NCBI RefSeq assembly: GCF_013874595.1
Contig: NZ_CP059431.1
Location: 310,001 to 374,000, forward strand
Length of the DNA stretch: 64,000 bases
From: Flavobacterium sp. xlx-214
Lineage (GTDB): Bacteria > Bacteroidota > Bacteroidia > Flavobacteriales > Flavobacteriaceae
Direction: 5' to 3'
The notes beneath the pieces are model-generated. The model saw nothing but the letters and a program-made list of their open reading frames with translations, was not told the DNA's origin and did not search any database. Of this stretch, positions 36,305 to 45,476 are shown piece after piece (the first letter of the stretch is position 1; each line of letters opens with the position of its first letter). Made by a program: the position numbers and the translations under genes.

Positions 36305-37387
36305 CTAAAAACGTACTGCCAAAGAGGTAACAATGGAAGCATTATCTTTCTTCATTTCATTACTTCGGGTTGCAAAAACTGCATCTTTACTGTTGAGGCT
36401 CTTAATTTCGGTTCGCCAAACTACATTCGATAAAATGTGGTAGTCAACATTGAATGAAGCGCCAAAAGTTTGAAAACCATTGGTAGTTTCGGTTGCTATA
36501 ATCGTCCCATTTTTGTCGTTATAATATTCAACTCTCGCTGCTAGATCGATTTTTTCAGAAGGGGACCATTTTGCAATAAAAGCAGGTGTATACCAAGTGT
36601 TATAACGTGTGCTATTTTTTTCTTTTTGTTGTGCTCCAATATCAAATGCGGCAATAAAAGCAACTTTATCGCTTAACTGAACTTGTCCATACAGATTATG
36701 AAAGTAGCGCATTTTGCGTTCGTTGTCTGGAAAATCATTCCCAATAAAAGAACTGCTGTTCAAGGTGATTTTATCGGTTGGACGATAGGTTAATTGATGT
36801 CCAAAAGCTGGTGTTGTATTGCCATCTACTCTTTGAATTCGTTGCCAACCATTCAATACCAATGCCGCCATACTCCATTTTCCGTTTGATGTATTGTACG
36901 ATAACTTGGTGCCAGTTTCAAAATAAGGCGAATTATCAGCCATCATACTGCGTGTTAACGTAAAGCAGTCGGCACCTATGGCACTCTCCGATCCAATATG
37001 GGCAGGCATTATTCCGGCATCTAACCACAAATCATGGTTTTTAGAAAGCTTTACGCCTACATTTGCTTCATAAATATTTTTAAGCACATTAGTCTCTGCA
37101 GCATAATTTGCATTCATATACGACCCCACACCTACGCTTAAATTTGCTCTTACCTTTTCGGTTTCGTAAGAGGCTTTAATAAAACCCAAATTTAAACTTA
37201 CTTCGTTATTTCTACTTAAACTGTAAACAAAACCAGGACGATTATTCGTTTTGGGATTGTTAAAATCATATTGATAATATACTTCGGCGTAGCCACTTAT
37301 GGTCAATGGTTTTTTCTCAGTTTCTTGTGCGCATACACTTACGGTTGCTCCTAACATGACTGCCAGAAACAAGGTTATTTTTTTCAT
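36305..37387 (-). CDS. Outer-membrane porin (BBP2/OmpL-like)
   Basis: 360 residues. Signal peptide 1-20 (VSVCAQ). It then matches the Bacteroidota beta-barrel porin type: ISGYAEVYYQYDFNNPKTN, FVYSLSRNNEVSLNLGFIKA, LDAGIMPAHIGSESAIG, and ends in the aromatic AVRF. Its position between kdpC and kdpD suggests that it admits K+ or supports growth at low K+ (inference). A terminator lies between kdpC and this gene, so it may also have separate expression. Confidence 0.85.
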   Translation of the reverse strand: MKKITLFLAVMLGATVSVCAQETEKKPLTISGYAEVYYQYDFNNPKTNNRPGFVYSLSRNNEVSLNLGFIKASYETEKVRANLSVGVGSYMNANYAAETNVLKNIYEANVGVKLSKNHDLWLDAGIMPAHIGSESAIGADCFTLTRSMMADNSPYFETGTKLSYNTSNGKWSMAALVLNGWQRIQRVDGNTTPAFGHQLTYRPTDKITLNSSSFIGNDFPDNERKMRYFHNLYGQVQLSDKVAFIAAFDIGAQQKEKNSTRYNTWYTPAFIAKWSPSEKIDLAARVEYYNDKNGTIIATETTNGFQTFGASFNVDYHILSNVVWRTEIKSLNSKDAVFATRSNEMKKDNASIVTSLAVRF

Positions 37388-37410
37388 TGTGAAATTTATT
37401 TGATGGTTTA

Positions 37411-37450
37411 AAACGATTGGGTTTGTAGTTCTTAGCCCAATCGTTTTTTT
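37411..37450 (-). terminator. Terminator between kdpC and the porin
   Basis: AACGATTGGG-(loop of 14)-CCCAATCGTTTT on the minus strand, a 10-bp stem with a T run. It would end or attenuate transcription from kdpFABC before the porin-kdpD-kinase part. Confidence 0.8.
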
Positions 37451-37463
37451 AAGAGTAACTATT

Positions 37464-38027
37464 TTATTTTGTAAGCTTATCCAAAGCGATGTTCAATTGT
37501 AAAACATTGATTTTTTCAGGACCGAATAATCCCCATAACGGTTTTTCGATTTGCTCATCGATTAATTGATTTAGTTGCGCTTCTCCTATACCTCTAATTT
37601 TAGCAATTCTCTTCACTTGTACTTTAGCAGCTTGCACGGAGAAATTAGGATCTAAACCACTGCCACTAGCTGTTACTAAATCTACAGGAATTGCTGCTTT
37701 TTCAACTCCGGGATTGCGCATTAAAAAAGTATCAATTCTAGCTTGTACTTCGGCTAGGTATTCTTCGTTTGAAGGGCCTTTATTACTTGCTCCAGAACCC
37801 GAAGCATCATAACCAACTGCCGATGGTCTTGACCAGAAATACGCGTCTTTTGTAAATGATTGACCAATATTGGTGTAATATTTTTTTCCATCAACTTCTA
37901 CTATTGCGCCTTTTCCTAAATTGGGAGCCATTTGGGCGATGCCCCATACCGCAAGTGGATAAATAACGGTGAAGAATACAATCATCACAAACGTTAACTT
38001 TAATGCAGGTAAAATATGTTTTTTCAT
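37464..38027 (-). CDS. kdpC: Potassium-transporting ATPase subunit KdpC
   Basis: 187 residues with one N-terminal membrane helix (about 9-30) and an extracytoplasmic domain. Family signatures: IGQSFTKDAYFWSRPSAVGY, DASGSGASNKGPSNEEYLA, ASGSGLDPNFSVQAAKVQVK and RIAKIRGI. Assembles with KdpA and KdpB. It lies 18 bases after kdpB. Confidence 0.95.
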   Translation of the reverse strand: MKKHILPALKLTFVMIVFFTVIYPLAVWGIAQMAPNLGKGAIVEVDGKKYYTNIGQSFTKDAYFWSRPSAVGYDASGSGASNKGPSNEEYLAEVQARIDTFLMRNPGVEKAAIPVDLVTASGSGLDPNFSVQAAKVQVKRIAKIRGIGEAQLNQLIDEQIEKPLWGLFGPEKINVLQLNIALDKLTK

Positions 38028-38045
38028 TTTTTTAAATATTAAAAA

Positions 38046-40055
38046 TTAAAAGAAAACGGATATCAGCATATCAATTAGCTTGATACCAATAAAAGGAACC
38101 AAAACGCCTCCTAAACCAAATATTAACAGGTTACGACGAAGTAATGCACTCGCGCCAATTGGCTTGTAAGCAACTCCTTTTAAAGCCAACGGAATTAACA
38201 TTGGGATGATAATCGCATTAAATATTACTGCTGATAAAATGGCACTTTCTGGGCTGTGAAGTTTCATAATGTTTAAACTTTGTAATGCCGGAATAGCTGT
38301 GATGAAAAGTGCCGGAATAATAGCAAAATATTTGGCCACATCATTTGCAATACTAAAGGTTGTTAGTGTACCACGAGTCATTAACAATTGTTTTCCAATC
38401 TCTACCACTTCGATCAACTTGGTAGGGTCGTTGTCAAGATCCACCATATTACCAGCTTCTTTAGCAGCTTGTGTTCCACTATTCATGGCTACACCGACAT
38501 CGGCTTGTGCCAAAGCAGGAGCATCATTCGTTCCATCGCCCATCATAGCTACCAATCGCCCTTCAGATTGTTCTTTTTTGATGTAATTCATCTTGTCCTC
38601 AGGCTTGGCTTCGGCAATAAAATCATCTACACCCGCCTTATCAGCTATAAATTTTGCTGTTAACGGATTGTCTCCTGTAACCATTACGGTTTTTATTCCC
38701 ATTTTTCGAAGGCGTTCAAAACGCTCTTGAATACCTGTTTTGATAATATCTTGCAATTCGATAACGCCCAATGCTTGTTCATTTTCAGAAACCACAAGTG
38801 GTGTTCCTCCATTTTTTGAAATCTCTTTGGCTTGATCTTCCACTTCTTGCGGAAAATGATTTCCCGCTTGCGTAATCATATTCTTAATGGAATCTGTGGC
38901 TCCTTTTCTGATGCGAATATTTTCATAATTGATACCCGAACTGCGTGTTTCGGCTGTAAACTTCACAAACTCTGAATTTTTTACAGCATATGCTAGCGGA
39001 TTGATACCCGCCAATTCAATAATCGACTTTCCTTCAGGTGTTTCATCAGCCATAGAGCTCAAAACTGCCGCTTTAATTAATCGCGCTTCATCAACACCAT
39101 TTGCAGGGTAAAAATGCGTTGCTTTACGGTTACCAATGGTAATAGTTCCGGTTTTATCCAACAGCAACACATCAATATCTCCTGCTGTTTCTACGGCTTT
39201 TCCGCTTTTTGTGATGACATTGGCTCTTAGCGCTCTATCCATTCCTGCAATACCAATGGCCGAAAGTAATCCTCCAATAGTTGTGGGAATCAAACACACA
39301 AATAATGCAATGAACGATGCAATAGTAATGCTTACATTAGAATAATCGGCAAAAGGCTTTAGGGTAACACATACGATAATGAACACTAAAGTAAATCCTG
39401 CTAAGAGAATGGTTAAAGCAATTTCGTTCGGTGTTTTTTGACGTGCTGCTCCTTCTACCAAAGCAATCATTTTATCTAAAAAACTTTCACCTGGTTGCGT
39501 GGTTATTTGTACCACTATTCTATCTGAAAGCACTTTAGTACCTCCTGTAACCGAACTTTTATCGCCACCTGCTTCTCTGATTACGGGTGCTGATTCACCT
39601 GTAATGGCGCTTTCATCTATCGTAGCAAGTCCTTCAATAATTTCTCCGTCCGAAGGAATCACATCACCAGCCTTGCAAACAAAGACATCTCCTTTTTTGA
39701 GTTGAGCAGACGAAATGGTTTGACCGTTCTGAAGAACAGCAGGTGTTTCTTCTCTCGTTTTACGTAAGCTGTCGGCTTGGGCTTTACCACGAGCTTCGGC
39801 AATAGCTTCAGCAAAATTGGCAAACAACAAGGTAAGCAACAACACCATAAATACAACAAAATTATATCCAAAACTTCCTTGTCCTTGTGCACCTGAAAGC
39901 GTCCATAGACTTACAATAAGCATTACTACAGTTCCAATCCATACCGTAAACATCACTGGATTGCGAAACATTAACTTTGGATTGAGTTTTACGAATGATT
40001 GTTTCAAGGCTTCTTGAACCATGCTTTTTTGAAACAATGAGGTATTATTATTCAT
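38046..40055 (-). CDS. kdpB: Potassium-transporting ATPase subunit KdpB
   Basis: 669 residues from the ATG at 40055 ([12 protein letters not shown]), the usual N-terminus; another ATG at 40079 overlaps the kdpA stop and would add 8 residues. P-type ATPase: TGES in ITGESAPVI, phosphorylation site DKTGTIT (Asp near 300), [18 protein letters not shown] and [18 protein letters not shown]. Hydrolyses ATP to drive K+ taken in through KdpA. The membrane segments expected of the B subunit are present. Confidence 0.96.
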   Translation of the reverse strand: MNNNTSLFQKSMVQEALKQSFVKLNPKLMFRNPVMFTVWIGTVVMLIVSLWTLSGAQGQGSFGYNFVVFMVLLLTLLFANFAEAIAEARGKAQADSLRKTREETPAVLQNGQTISSAQLKKGDVFVCKAGDVIPSDGEIIEGLATIDESAITGESAPVIREAGGDKSSVTGGTKVLSDRIVVQITTQPGESFLDKMIALVEGAARQKTPNEIALTILLAGFTLVFIIVCVTLKPFADYSNVSITIASFIALFVCLIPTTIGGLLSAIGIAGMDRALRANVITKSGKAVETAGDIDVLLLDKTGTITIGNRKATHFYPANGVDEARLIKAAVLSSMADETPEGKSIIELAGINPLAYAVKNSEFVKFTAETRSSGINYENIRIRKGATDSIKNMITQAGNHFPQEVEDQAKEISKNGGTPLVVSENEQALGVIELQDIIKTGIQERFERLRKMGIKTVMVTGDNPLTAKFIADKAGVDDFIAEAKPEDKMNYIKKEQSEGRLVAMMGDGTNDAPALAQADVGVAMNSGTQAAKEAGNMVDLDNDPTKLIEVVEIGKQLLMTRGTLTTFSIANDVAKYFAIIPALFITAIPALQSLNIMKLHSPESAILSAVIFNAIIIPMLIPLALKGVAYKPIGASALLRRNLLIFGLGGVLVPFIGIKLIDMLISVFF

Positions 40056-40078
40056 TTTTAAATCTTTAAGCTGTTTCA

Positions 40079-41767
40079 TTAATAAAGTGTAAAAAACTCG
40101 GCAATAGGGCCTAAAGCCAATACAGGAAAGAAGGACAAGGCAGCAACAATTGCTATAATTACAAATACCATAAGTCCAAAAGTGGCTGTATCGGTTTTTA
40201 ATGTTCCATCGCCTTCTGGAATGTATTTTTTCTGTGCTAACAAACCAGCGATAGCTACCGGACCGATAATAGGTAAGAAACGGGATAAAATAAGTACAAA
40301 ACCTGTACTGATATTCCACCAAATTGTATTATCACCCAAACCTTCAAAACCGCTACCATTATTTGCTGATGAAGAGGTGTATTCATACAACATCTCACTT
40401 AATCCGTGAAAACCAGGATTGTTTAAAGTTTCACTTGTGTACTGCGGTAGTGCCGCTGCTAATGCAGTACCTACCAATATCAAAAAAGGATGTAACAAGG
40501 CTATGATCATGGCTATTTTCATCTCACGTGCTTCGACTTTTTTTCCTAAAAACTCAGGTGTGCGCCCTACCATTAAACCACTAATAAACACAGCCAGAAT
40601 GATGAATATAAAAAAGTTGAGCATGCCCACGCCAACACCTCCATAAAAGGCATTAATCATCATAGCAAGCAATTCGTTCATTCCTGAAAGTGGCATGGTA
40701 CTATCGTGCATTGAATTGATAGATCCTGTGGAAATAACGGTAGTTACAATACTCCAAAAACCAGCTGCAGGCGCCCCTATTCTCACATCTTTTCCTTCCA
40801 TGGCACCGAGCGAATTATCTATTCCCATAGCCGAAATAGCTGGGTTTCCGTTCATTTCCATATTGATATTTGGAATCGCTAACAACAAGAAACCAACCGT
40901 CATCACACCAAAAATCATCCATGATAGTTTTTTTCTTCGGATAAAATATCCAAATGCAAAAATCATCGCAATGGGAATAATGGTTTGGGCAAACATTTCA
41001 ACCATATTTGATAAATATGAAGGGTTTTCAAAAGGATGATTCGAGTTAACACCAAAAAAACCTCCTCCATTTGTACCTACATGTTTTATGGCAACAAAAG
41101 CCGCAGCTGGCCCTCTGGAAACCGCAACCTGTTCTCCTTGTAAATTGGTTATGATATCTTTGCCTTCAAATGTCATTGGAGTACCTTCAAAAGCCAAAAT
41201 AACGGCCACTACAAACGAAACAGGTAATAAAATGCGGGTACAAGACTTTACAAAAAAATCATAAAAGTTCCCCAAGTTTTGTGTTGATTTCTCTCTAAAA
41301 GCTCTAAACAACACAGCTGCAGCAGCCATACCTGTACCTGCACTCACAAACTGTAAAAACATGAGCCAATACTGCCCTAGATAGCTCAAACCTGTTTCGC
41401 CCGAGTAATGTTGCAAATTACAGTTCACCACAAATGAGATAACTGTATTAAAAGCCAAATCGGCAGACATACTTGGATTTTGATCTGGATTTAAAGGCAA
41501 GCTTCCTTGTGTCATTAAAATGAGCATTCCCATCAAGAACCAAATCATATTGATAGTTACCAAAGCAACCATTTGTTGTTTCCAGCTCATTTCGGTTTGC
41601 GGATTTAAACCGCTTATTTTATAAAAAATCCTTTCTATTGGATTAAAAATGGGATCTAGAAGTGTTTTTTCATTTCCAAAAACTTTTGCAATGTATTTAC
41701 CAAACGGTATTGCTAAAAGTACCGTTATTGTGAACATTGCAATAATCCCTAATATTTCTGTATTCAT
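40079..41767 (-). CDS. kdpA: Potassium-transporting ATPase subunit KdpA
   Basis: 562 residues from the ATG at 41767 ([19 protein letters not shown]). About ten membrane helices with the four K+-selectivity loops of the channel-like subunit, e.g. [39 protein letters not shown] and [16 protein letters not shown]. Binds and translocates K+. It follows the small membrane gene at 41775 and precedes kdpB. Confidence 0.96.
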   Translation of the reverse strand: MNTEILGIIAMFTITVLLAIPFGKYIAKVFGNEKTLLDPIFNPIERIFYKISGLNPQTEMSWKQQMVALVTINMIWFLMGMLILMTQGSLPLNPDQNPSMSADLAFNTVISFVVNCNLQHYSGETGLSYLGQYWLMFLQFVSAGTGMAAAAVLFRAFREKSTQNLGNFYDFFVKSCTRILLPVSFVVAVILAFEGTPMTFEGKDIITNLQGEQVAVSRGPAAAFVAIKHVGTNGGGFFGVNSNHPFENPSYLSNMVEMFAQTIIPIAMIFAFGYFIRRKKLSWMIFGVMTVGFLLLAIPNINMEMNGNPAISAMGIDNSLGAMEGKDVRIGAPAAGFWSIVTTVISTGSINSMHDSTMPLSGMNELLAMMINAFYGGVGVGMLNFFIFIILAVFISGLMVGRTPEFLGKKVEAREMKIAMIIALLHPFLILVGTALAAALPQYTSETLNNPGFHGLSEMLYEYTSSSANNGSGFEGLGDNTIWWNISTGFVLILSRFLPIIGPVAIAGLLAQKKYIPEGDGTLKTDTATFGLMVFVIIAIVAALSFFPVLALGPIAEFFTLY

Positions 41768-41774
41768 TTTTTGA

Positions 41775-41888
41775 TTAATTAAATAGGTTTTTAAACATCC
41801 ATCCAAACAATTTTACACATCCTAAAATCATAAGAAATATCAAAATCACTTGTCCTATTTCCCTTAATGATGAGTAGTTAAATTTCAT
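41775..41888 (-). CDS. 37-residue membrane protein between kdpF and kdpA
   Basis: ATG at 41888, stop at 41775. One hydrophobic helix at about 12-31 (QVILIFLMILGCVKLFGW) is preceded by a short polar N-terminus (MKFNYSSLREIG). Only 7 bases separate it from kdpA. Not KdpF, which is the separate gene just upstream. It may be a further small subunit or regulator of the Kdp complex (inference). Confidence 0.6.
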   Translation of the reverse strand: MKFNYSSLREIGQVILIFLMILGCVKLFGWMFKNLFN

Positions 41889-41900
41889 AATGATGATGGG

Positions 41901-41978
41901 TTAAAATTTTTCTGGTTTAAGAAGCACGTAGCAGATGTATATAAATACTGCTATAGCGATAAGAAATAATGCCAACAT
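41901..41978 (-). CDS. kdpF: KdpF small subunit
   Basis: 25 residues: a single hydrophobic helix followed by VLLKPEKF, the C-terminal signature of KdpF. KdpF stabilises the KdpABC complex in the membrane. It lies upstream of kdpA, as in other kdp operons, but with one extra small gene in between. Confidence 0.88.
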   Translation of the reverse strand: MLALFLIAIAVFIYICYVLLKPEKF

Positions 41979-42014
41979 GTTATTTATTTTTATTTGTAAT
42001 TTTTGTGATACTTT

Positions 42015-42098
42015 TTATATTTTATCGAAAAAATCTATTGATTTAATAAATAAGGCAAAACAAGCCAAGCCTGTAAGAATTAATAAGATTGCTATCAT
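42015..42098 (-). CDS. 27-residue membrane protein upstream of kdpF
   Basis: ATG at 42098, stop at 42015. Hydrophobic from residue 2 to about 17 (IAILLILTGLACFALF), then the polar tail IKSIDFFDKI. Same size and topology as KdpF but without the KPEKF end. Belongs to the start of the kdp operon by position. Confidence 0.6.
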   Translation of the reverse strand: MIAILLILTGLACFALFIKSIDFFDKI

Positions 42099-42112
42099 TT
42101 ATTTATTTTTTA

Positions 42113-42256
42113 TTAAACATTACTAATGTATTTTATGATTGCGCCAAATAGTATCATTACTATAAATGCCATAAGCAACAAATGATAAGATTTAAGCCAT
42201 TTTGGTGGTGATGGAGGTTCTTTTCTTTTTCTTGAAGATTCATTCTTATGTTTCAT
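42113..42256 (-). CDS. 47-residue membrane protein, first gene of kdp operon
   Basis: ATG at 42256, stop at 42113. A basic and proline-rich N-terminus (KNESSRKRKEPPSPPKWLK) is followed by one membrane helix (about 25-43: HLLLMAFIVMILFGAII). It opens the run of four small membrane genes before kdpA. Unknown function. Confidence 0.55.
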   Translation of the reverse strand: MKHKNESSRKRKEPPSPPKWLKSYHLLLMAFIVMILFGAIIKYISNV

Positions 42257-42364
42257 TTTTAAATTGTTTCATAACCTTATGCCAACTTATGTTCCAAAAA
42301 GCAAAAAGCAATCACAAATAATTAAAAATCAACCAACTAAAAGAAAATAAAATTATATTCAAAC

Positions 42365-42394
42365 AAAAAAAGCCTATCAAAATGATAGGCTTTT
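42365..42394 (-). terminator. Terminator after the response regulator
   Basis: AAAAAAGCCTATCA-AAA-TGATAGGCTTTT: an 8-bp core stem with flanking A/T runs, 20 bases past the regulator stop. It separates the regulator transcript from the kdp operon. Confidence 0.88.
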
Positions 42395-42414
42395 CTCAAT
42401 ATGGTACTATTATT

Positions 42415-43758
42415 TTAAAGACGGTACTCTTCTATTTTTCTATAAAGTGTTGCAATTCCTATTTCAAGTAACCGCGCAGTTTCGGCTTTATTACCACCTG
42501 TGTGTTGAAGTATTTTTTGAATGTGTTTTTTTTCTATGTTCGCCATTGAAAATGACGAAAGAGCCTTAGTAGAACCAACTTCATTTAAAAAATCTGCAGG
42601 AAGTGTGTCTGTTTGTAAAATATCTGAATCTGTAAGGATCACGCTTCGTTCAATTACGTTTTTAAGTTCGCGAATATTTCCTTTCCAATTATTATTTTCA
42701 AGCGCTGTTGCGTATTCTTTTGATAGTTTTAATAGTTTTCGGTTAGTTTGTAAGGCAAAATAATTGACATAATAATCTGCCAAAAGCAAAATGTCTTTTT
42801 TTCGTTCGCGCAACGATGGCAAATGAATTTCAAAAACGGCTAAACGATAAAACAAATCACTTCTAAAATGCTCTTTTTGTATTTCTTCTTCTAATTTTCG
42901 ATTAGTAGCAGCAATAACACGTACATCAACTTTAATAGGTTTTGAGTCGCCTACTCGTAAAAATTCTCCTGTTTCTAAAACACGTAATATTTTTGCTTGT
43001 AAATCTAATGCCAGTTCGCCTATTTCGTCCAAAAAAATGGTTCCTTTATGTGCTTCTTCAAACAAACCTTTCTGATTTTTAGAAGCTCCAGTAAAGGCTC
43101 CTTCTTTATGACCAAATAATTCATTTTCTAACAGCTCTTTACTAAAAGCAGAACAATTTATAGCTACAAAATTTTCTGAAGATCTATTGCTTGCTTGGTG
43201 AATAGCCTGTGCAAAAATTTCTTTTCCTGTGCCTGTTTCTCCAGTTAACAAAACGGTTGTAGATGTTGCTGCTACTTTTTTGGCTAAGTCTATTGCCTTT
43301 AACAATGATGTTGACTTACCAATAATTTTTTCAAAAGAATGTTTTTCACCTAACTGCTTTTCTAACTTTAGAATTTTTTTATTTAATGTTGCCTTTTCAC
43401 TAGCTTTATACAAAAGTGGAATAATCTTATTGTTATCATCTCCTTTTGTAATATAATCAAAAGCACCATTTTTTATCGCTTGTACACCATCTGTAATAGT
43501 ACCAAAAGCGGTTAAAAGAATCACTTCTGCCTCAGGATATTTATCTTTAATAATCTGAGCGGTTTCAATACCATTTCCATCAGGTAATTTAACATCACAG
43601 ATTACAACATCTATATCTTTTAATTCTAATCTTTTTAATCCTAATTTAATAGTTGATGCCTGAGCTACTTCAAATCCTTCTAAACTAATAATTTTAGAAA
43701 GTAAGCTTCTTAACTTCTCTTCATCATCTATTATAAGTACTTTTACCACTTTTATCAT
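42415..43758 (-). CDS. Sigma-54-dependent response regulator (NtrC family)
   Basis: 447 residues. A receiver domain (1-125; Asp55 in CDVKLPDGNG) is followed by an AAA+ domain (about 145-380; Walker A GETGTGKE, sigma-54 contact loop GAFTGA) and a Fis-type helix-turn-helix (last 40: AETARLLEIGIATLYRKIEEY). Activates promoters read by sigma-54 RNA polymerase. It lies directly upstream of the kdp genes, where other bacteria carry KdpE (OmpR type), so it probably replaces KdpE here (inference). Confidence 0.9.
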   Translation of the reverse strand: MIKVVKVLIIDDEEKLRSLLSKIISLEGFEVAQASTIKLGLKRLELKDIDVVICDVKLPDGNGIETAQIIKDKYPEAEVILLTAFGTITDGVQAIKNGAFDYITKGDDNNKIIPLLYKASEKATLNKKILKLEKQLGEKHSFEKIIGKSTSLLKAIDLAKKVAATSTTVLLTGETGTGKEIFAQAIHQASNRSSENFVAINCSAFSKELLENELFGHKEGAFTGASKNQKGLFEEAHKGTIFLDEIGELALDLQAKILRVLETGEFLRVGDSKPIKVDVRVIAATNRKLEEEIQKEHFRSDLFYRLAVFEIHLPSLRERKKDILLLADYYVNYFALQTNRKLLKLSKEYATALENNNWKGNIRELKNVIERSVILTDSDILQTDTLPADFLNEVGSTKALSSFSMANIEKKHIQKILQHTGGNKAETARLLEIGIATLYRKIEEYRL

Positions 43759-43923
43759 AATTTAATAAAATCAAATTTACTACTTATTTTCTTGTTTTTA
43801 GAAAGAATACTTCACTCTCTAACTCTCATATTTTTTTGTAAGAACTAATAAATGATTTTGTGTAAGAAATGGTAAATGATTATATTTAAAACATCATTTT
43901 TAAGCTGTAACCATTAAAACATT

Positions 43924-44691
43924 ATGGGCATTGTTTTTCTTTTTATAATAGTATTGCTAGTTGCTGTCTTGTTCATTACATTGGCAACCAAACTAAGTAT
44001 ATGGCAAAAACTATATGTTTTACTAGGTTTTATTGGATTAATTGTGTTGATTTTGGGTGGAATGTTTATATATGGATTTGATAGAGGTAAGTTATCCGAA
44101 AACGAAATCATTTTTGAACCTACTACAGAAGCTACTACTGTAAAAAAGGATACTATTGCCGATGATGTATCTGCTTTTAGAAAACAACTTTCGCAAAAAG
44201 CCATTGGTATTATTGATGCTTCTATAAAATACACGCCTAACTATGTTGCTATTGACTATCCAAACGGCGATGTGCCCCCTAAAACAGGTGTTTGTACCGA
44301 TGTTGTGATTAGAGCTTACCGAAAACTAGGAATTGATTTGCAAAAGGAAGTACATGAAGATATGAAAGCGCATTTTAACGAATATCCTAAAATGTGGGGT
44401 GCTACAAAAACCGATACCAACATTGACCACCGCAGAGTGCCTAATTTAGAGGTTTTCTTTAAACGCAAAGGCAAAGCGTTACCTATTACACAAAATGCTA
44501 ATGACTACAAAACAGGCGCATTGGTTACGTGGATGATTAACGATAAAATGCCTCATATTGGAATTGTGACCAATAAATTATCTAAAGATGGTAAACGCAG
44601 GTTAATTGTGCATAATGTAGGCGGTGGACAAGTACTAGAAGATTGTTTATTTAAATACACCATTATTGGGCATTTTGTTTATGAGGGATAG
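43924..44691 (+). CDS. DUF1287 family protein
   Basis: 255 residues. Two N-terminal membrane segments (about 2-20 and 30-50) precede a DUF1287 domain: PPKTGVCTDVVIRAYRKLGI (Cys in the GVCTDV motif), MKAHFNEYPKMWGATKTDTN, IDHRRVPNLEVFFKRKG, MPHIGIVT and HNVGGGQVLEDCLFKYTIIG. The domain resembles cysteine peptidase/NlpC-like folds (Cys, His pair). The 3' end overlaps by 13 bases the gene coming from the right. Confidence 0.88.
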   Translation: MGIVFLFIIVLLVAVLFITLATKLSIWQKLYVLLGFIGLIVLILGGMFIYGFDRGKLSENEIIFEPTTEATTVKKDTIADDVSAFRKQLSQKAIGIIDASIKYTPNYVAIDYPNGDVPPKTGVCTDVVIRAYRKLGIDLQKEVHEDMKAHFNEYPKMWGATKTDTNIDHRRVPNLEVFFKRKGKALPITQNANDYKTGALVTWMINDKMPHIGIVTNKLSKDGKRRLIVHNVGGGQVLEDCLFKYTIIGHFVYEG

Positions 44692-45314
44692 TTGTTGTAT
44701 TTTGGATTATGCTTTCTGAAATCACTTTTGCTTTCAAAACTATGATTACCAAGAATATCATGAAGATTTAATTCACGAATTAAGCCCAATTTATAATAAT
44801 GAATCAATTCTTTTCTAAAATAGAACATGTGAATCTCGTTAAGTAATTTAAATTGATATTTATCAACTGTTCCATCTTTAAAATAAACAATCAAAAAATT
44901 ATTAATTCCTAAAGAATATATTGGATTGTATAATGTATTACTAGAACTTCTTCTGCCTTCATAATCATAAGAAGTAATTTCAATCGATCTTAATTCAGAA
45001 AAATCAATTCGCATATTCATAATCTCTACGAAATCATTATAAAAATGTATTTTTCCAATAATATTATAGGCTATATTTTCGCTTCTAAACAAATTACCTA
45101 TTTGTACATATAAAAGGTAAAGAAAGATATATACTACAAGAAAAATAGAGATAAAAATCGCAACAGAATCAGGAAGATATTTGTGAAAAAATAAGACTAT
45201 TACAATTAAGGGGAGAATAACGAACCATCCTTTATCAATAATGTTATAAAATTTATTGGGCGGATCTGGTAAAACTTCAACAATACTTAGACCTTCTTCA
45301 GCATATGCTCGCAT
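44679..45314 (-). CDS. Membrane protein, MRxYxEEG family, paralogue 1
   Basis: 211 residues from the ATG at 45314 (MRAYAEEGLSIVEVLPDPPN). Two close membrane segments (about 30-50 and 56-76). Then LFRSENIAYNIIGKIHFYND and SLGINNFLIVYFKDGTVDKY, a PH-like beta domain, and RKELIHYYKLGL. Clearly related to the genes at 46614 and 47361. It seems to have inserted between a DUF1287 gene and a truncated copy of it (45367). Confidence 0.65.
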   Translation of the reverse strand: MRAYAEEGLSIVEVLPDPPNKFYNIIDKGWFVILPLIVIVLFFHKYLPDSVAIFISIFLVVYIFLYLLYVQIGNLFRSENIAYNIIGKIHFYNDFVEIMNMRIDFSELRSIEITSYDYEGRRSSSNTLYNPIYSLGINNFLIVYFKDGTVDKYQFKLLNEIHMFYFRKELIHYYKLGLIRELNLHDILGNHSFESKSDFRKHNPKYNNYPS

Positions 45315-45366
45315 AAAAATGTTTTTTACGAATATAAAAAAAAGCAACAAAAAAACTGCTCATCTT

Positions 45367-45450
45367 AATCAATATGTAGGTAGCGGACAAGTGTTAGAAA
45401 ATTGCTTGTTTAAGTATCAAATTACAGGTCATTTTGTATATGAACCTTAA
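45367..45450 (+). pseudogene. C-terminal fragment of a second DUF1287 gene
   Basis: 28 codons reading NQYVGSGQVLENCLFKYQIT and on to the stop, matching the end of the intact DUF1287 protein (NVGGGQVLEDCLFKYTIIGH...). No start or upstream domain. It is a relic of a tandem copy, separated from the intact gene by the membrane-protein gene at 44679. Confidence 0.85.
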
Positions 45451-45476
45451 TTAAAAAAGCAGTATCTTTCTACTCT

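Noticed and set aside
40056..40322. N-terminal extension of KdpB
   Set aside because: The extra residues read kdpA in another frame and do not resemble KdpB; the start at 40055 gives the normal N-terminus.
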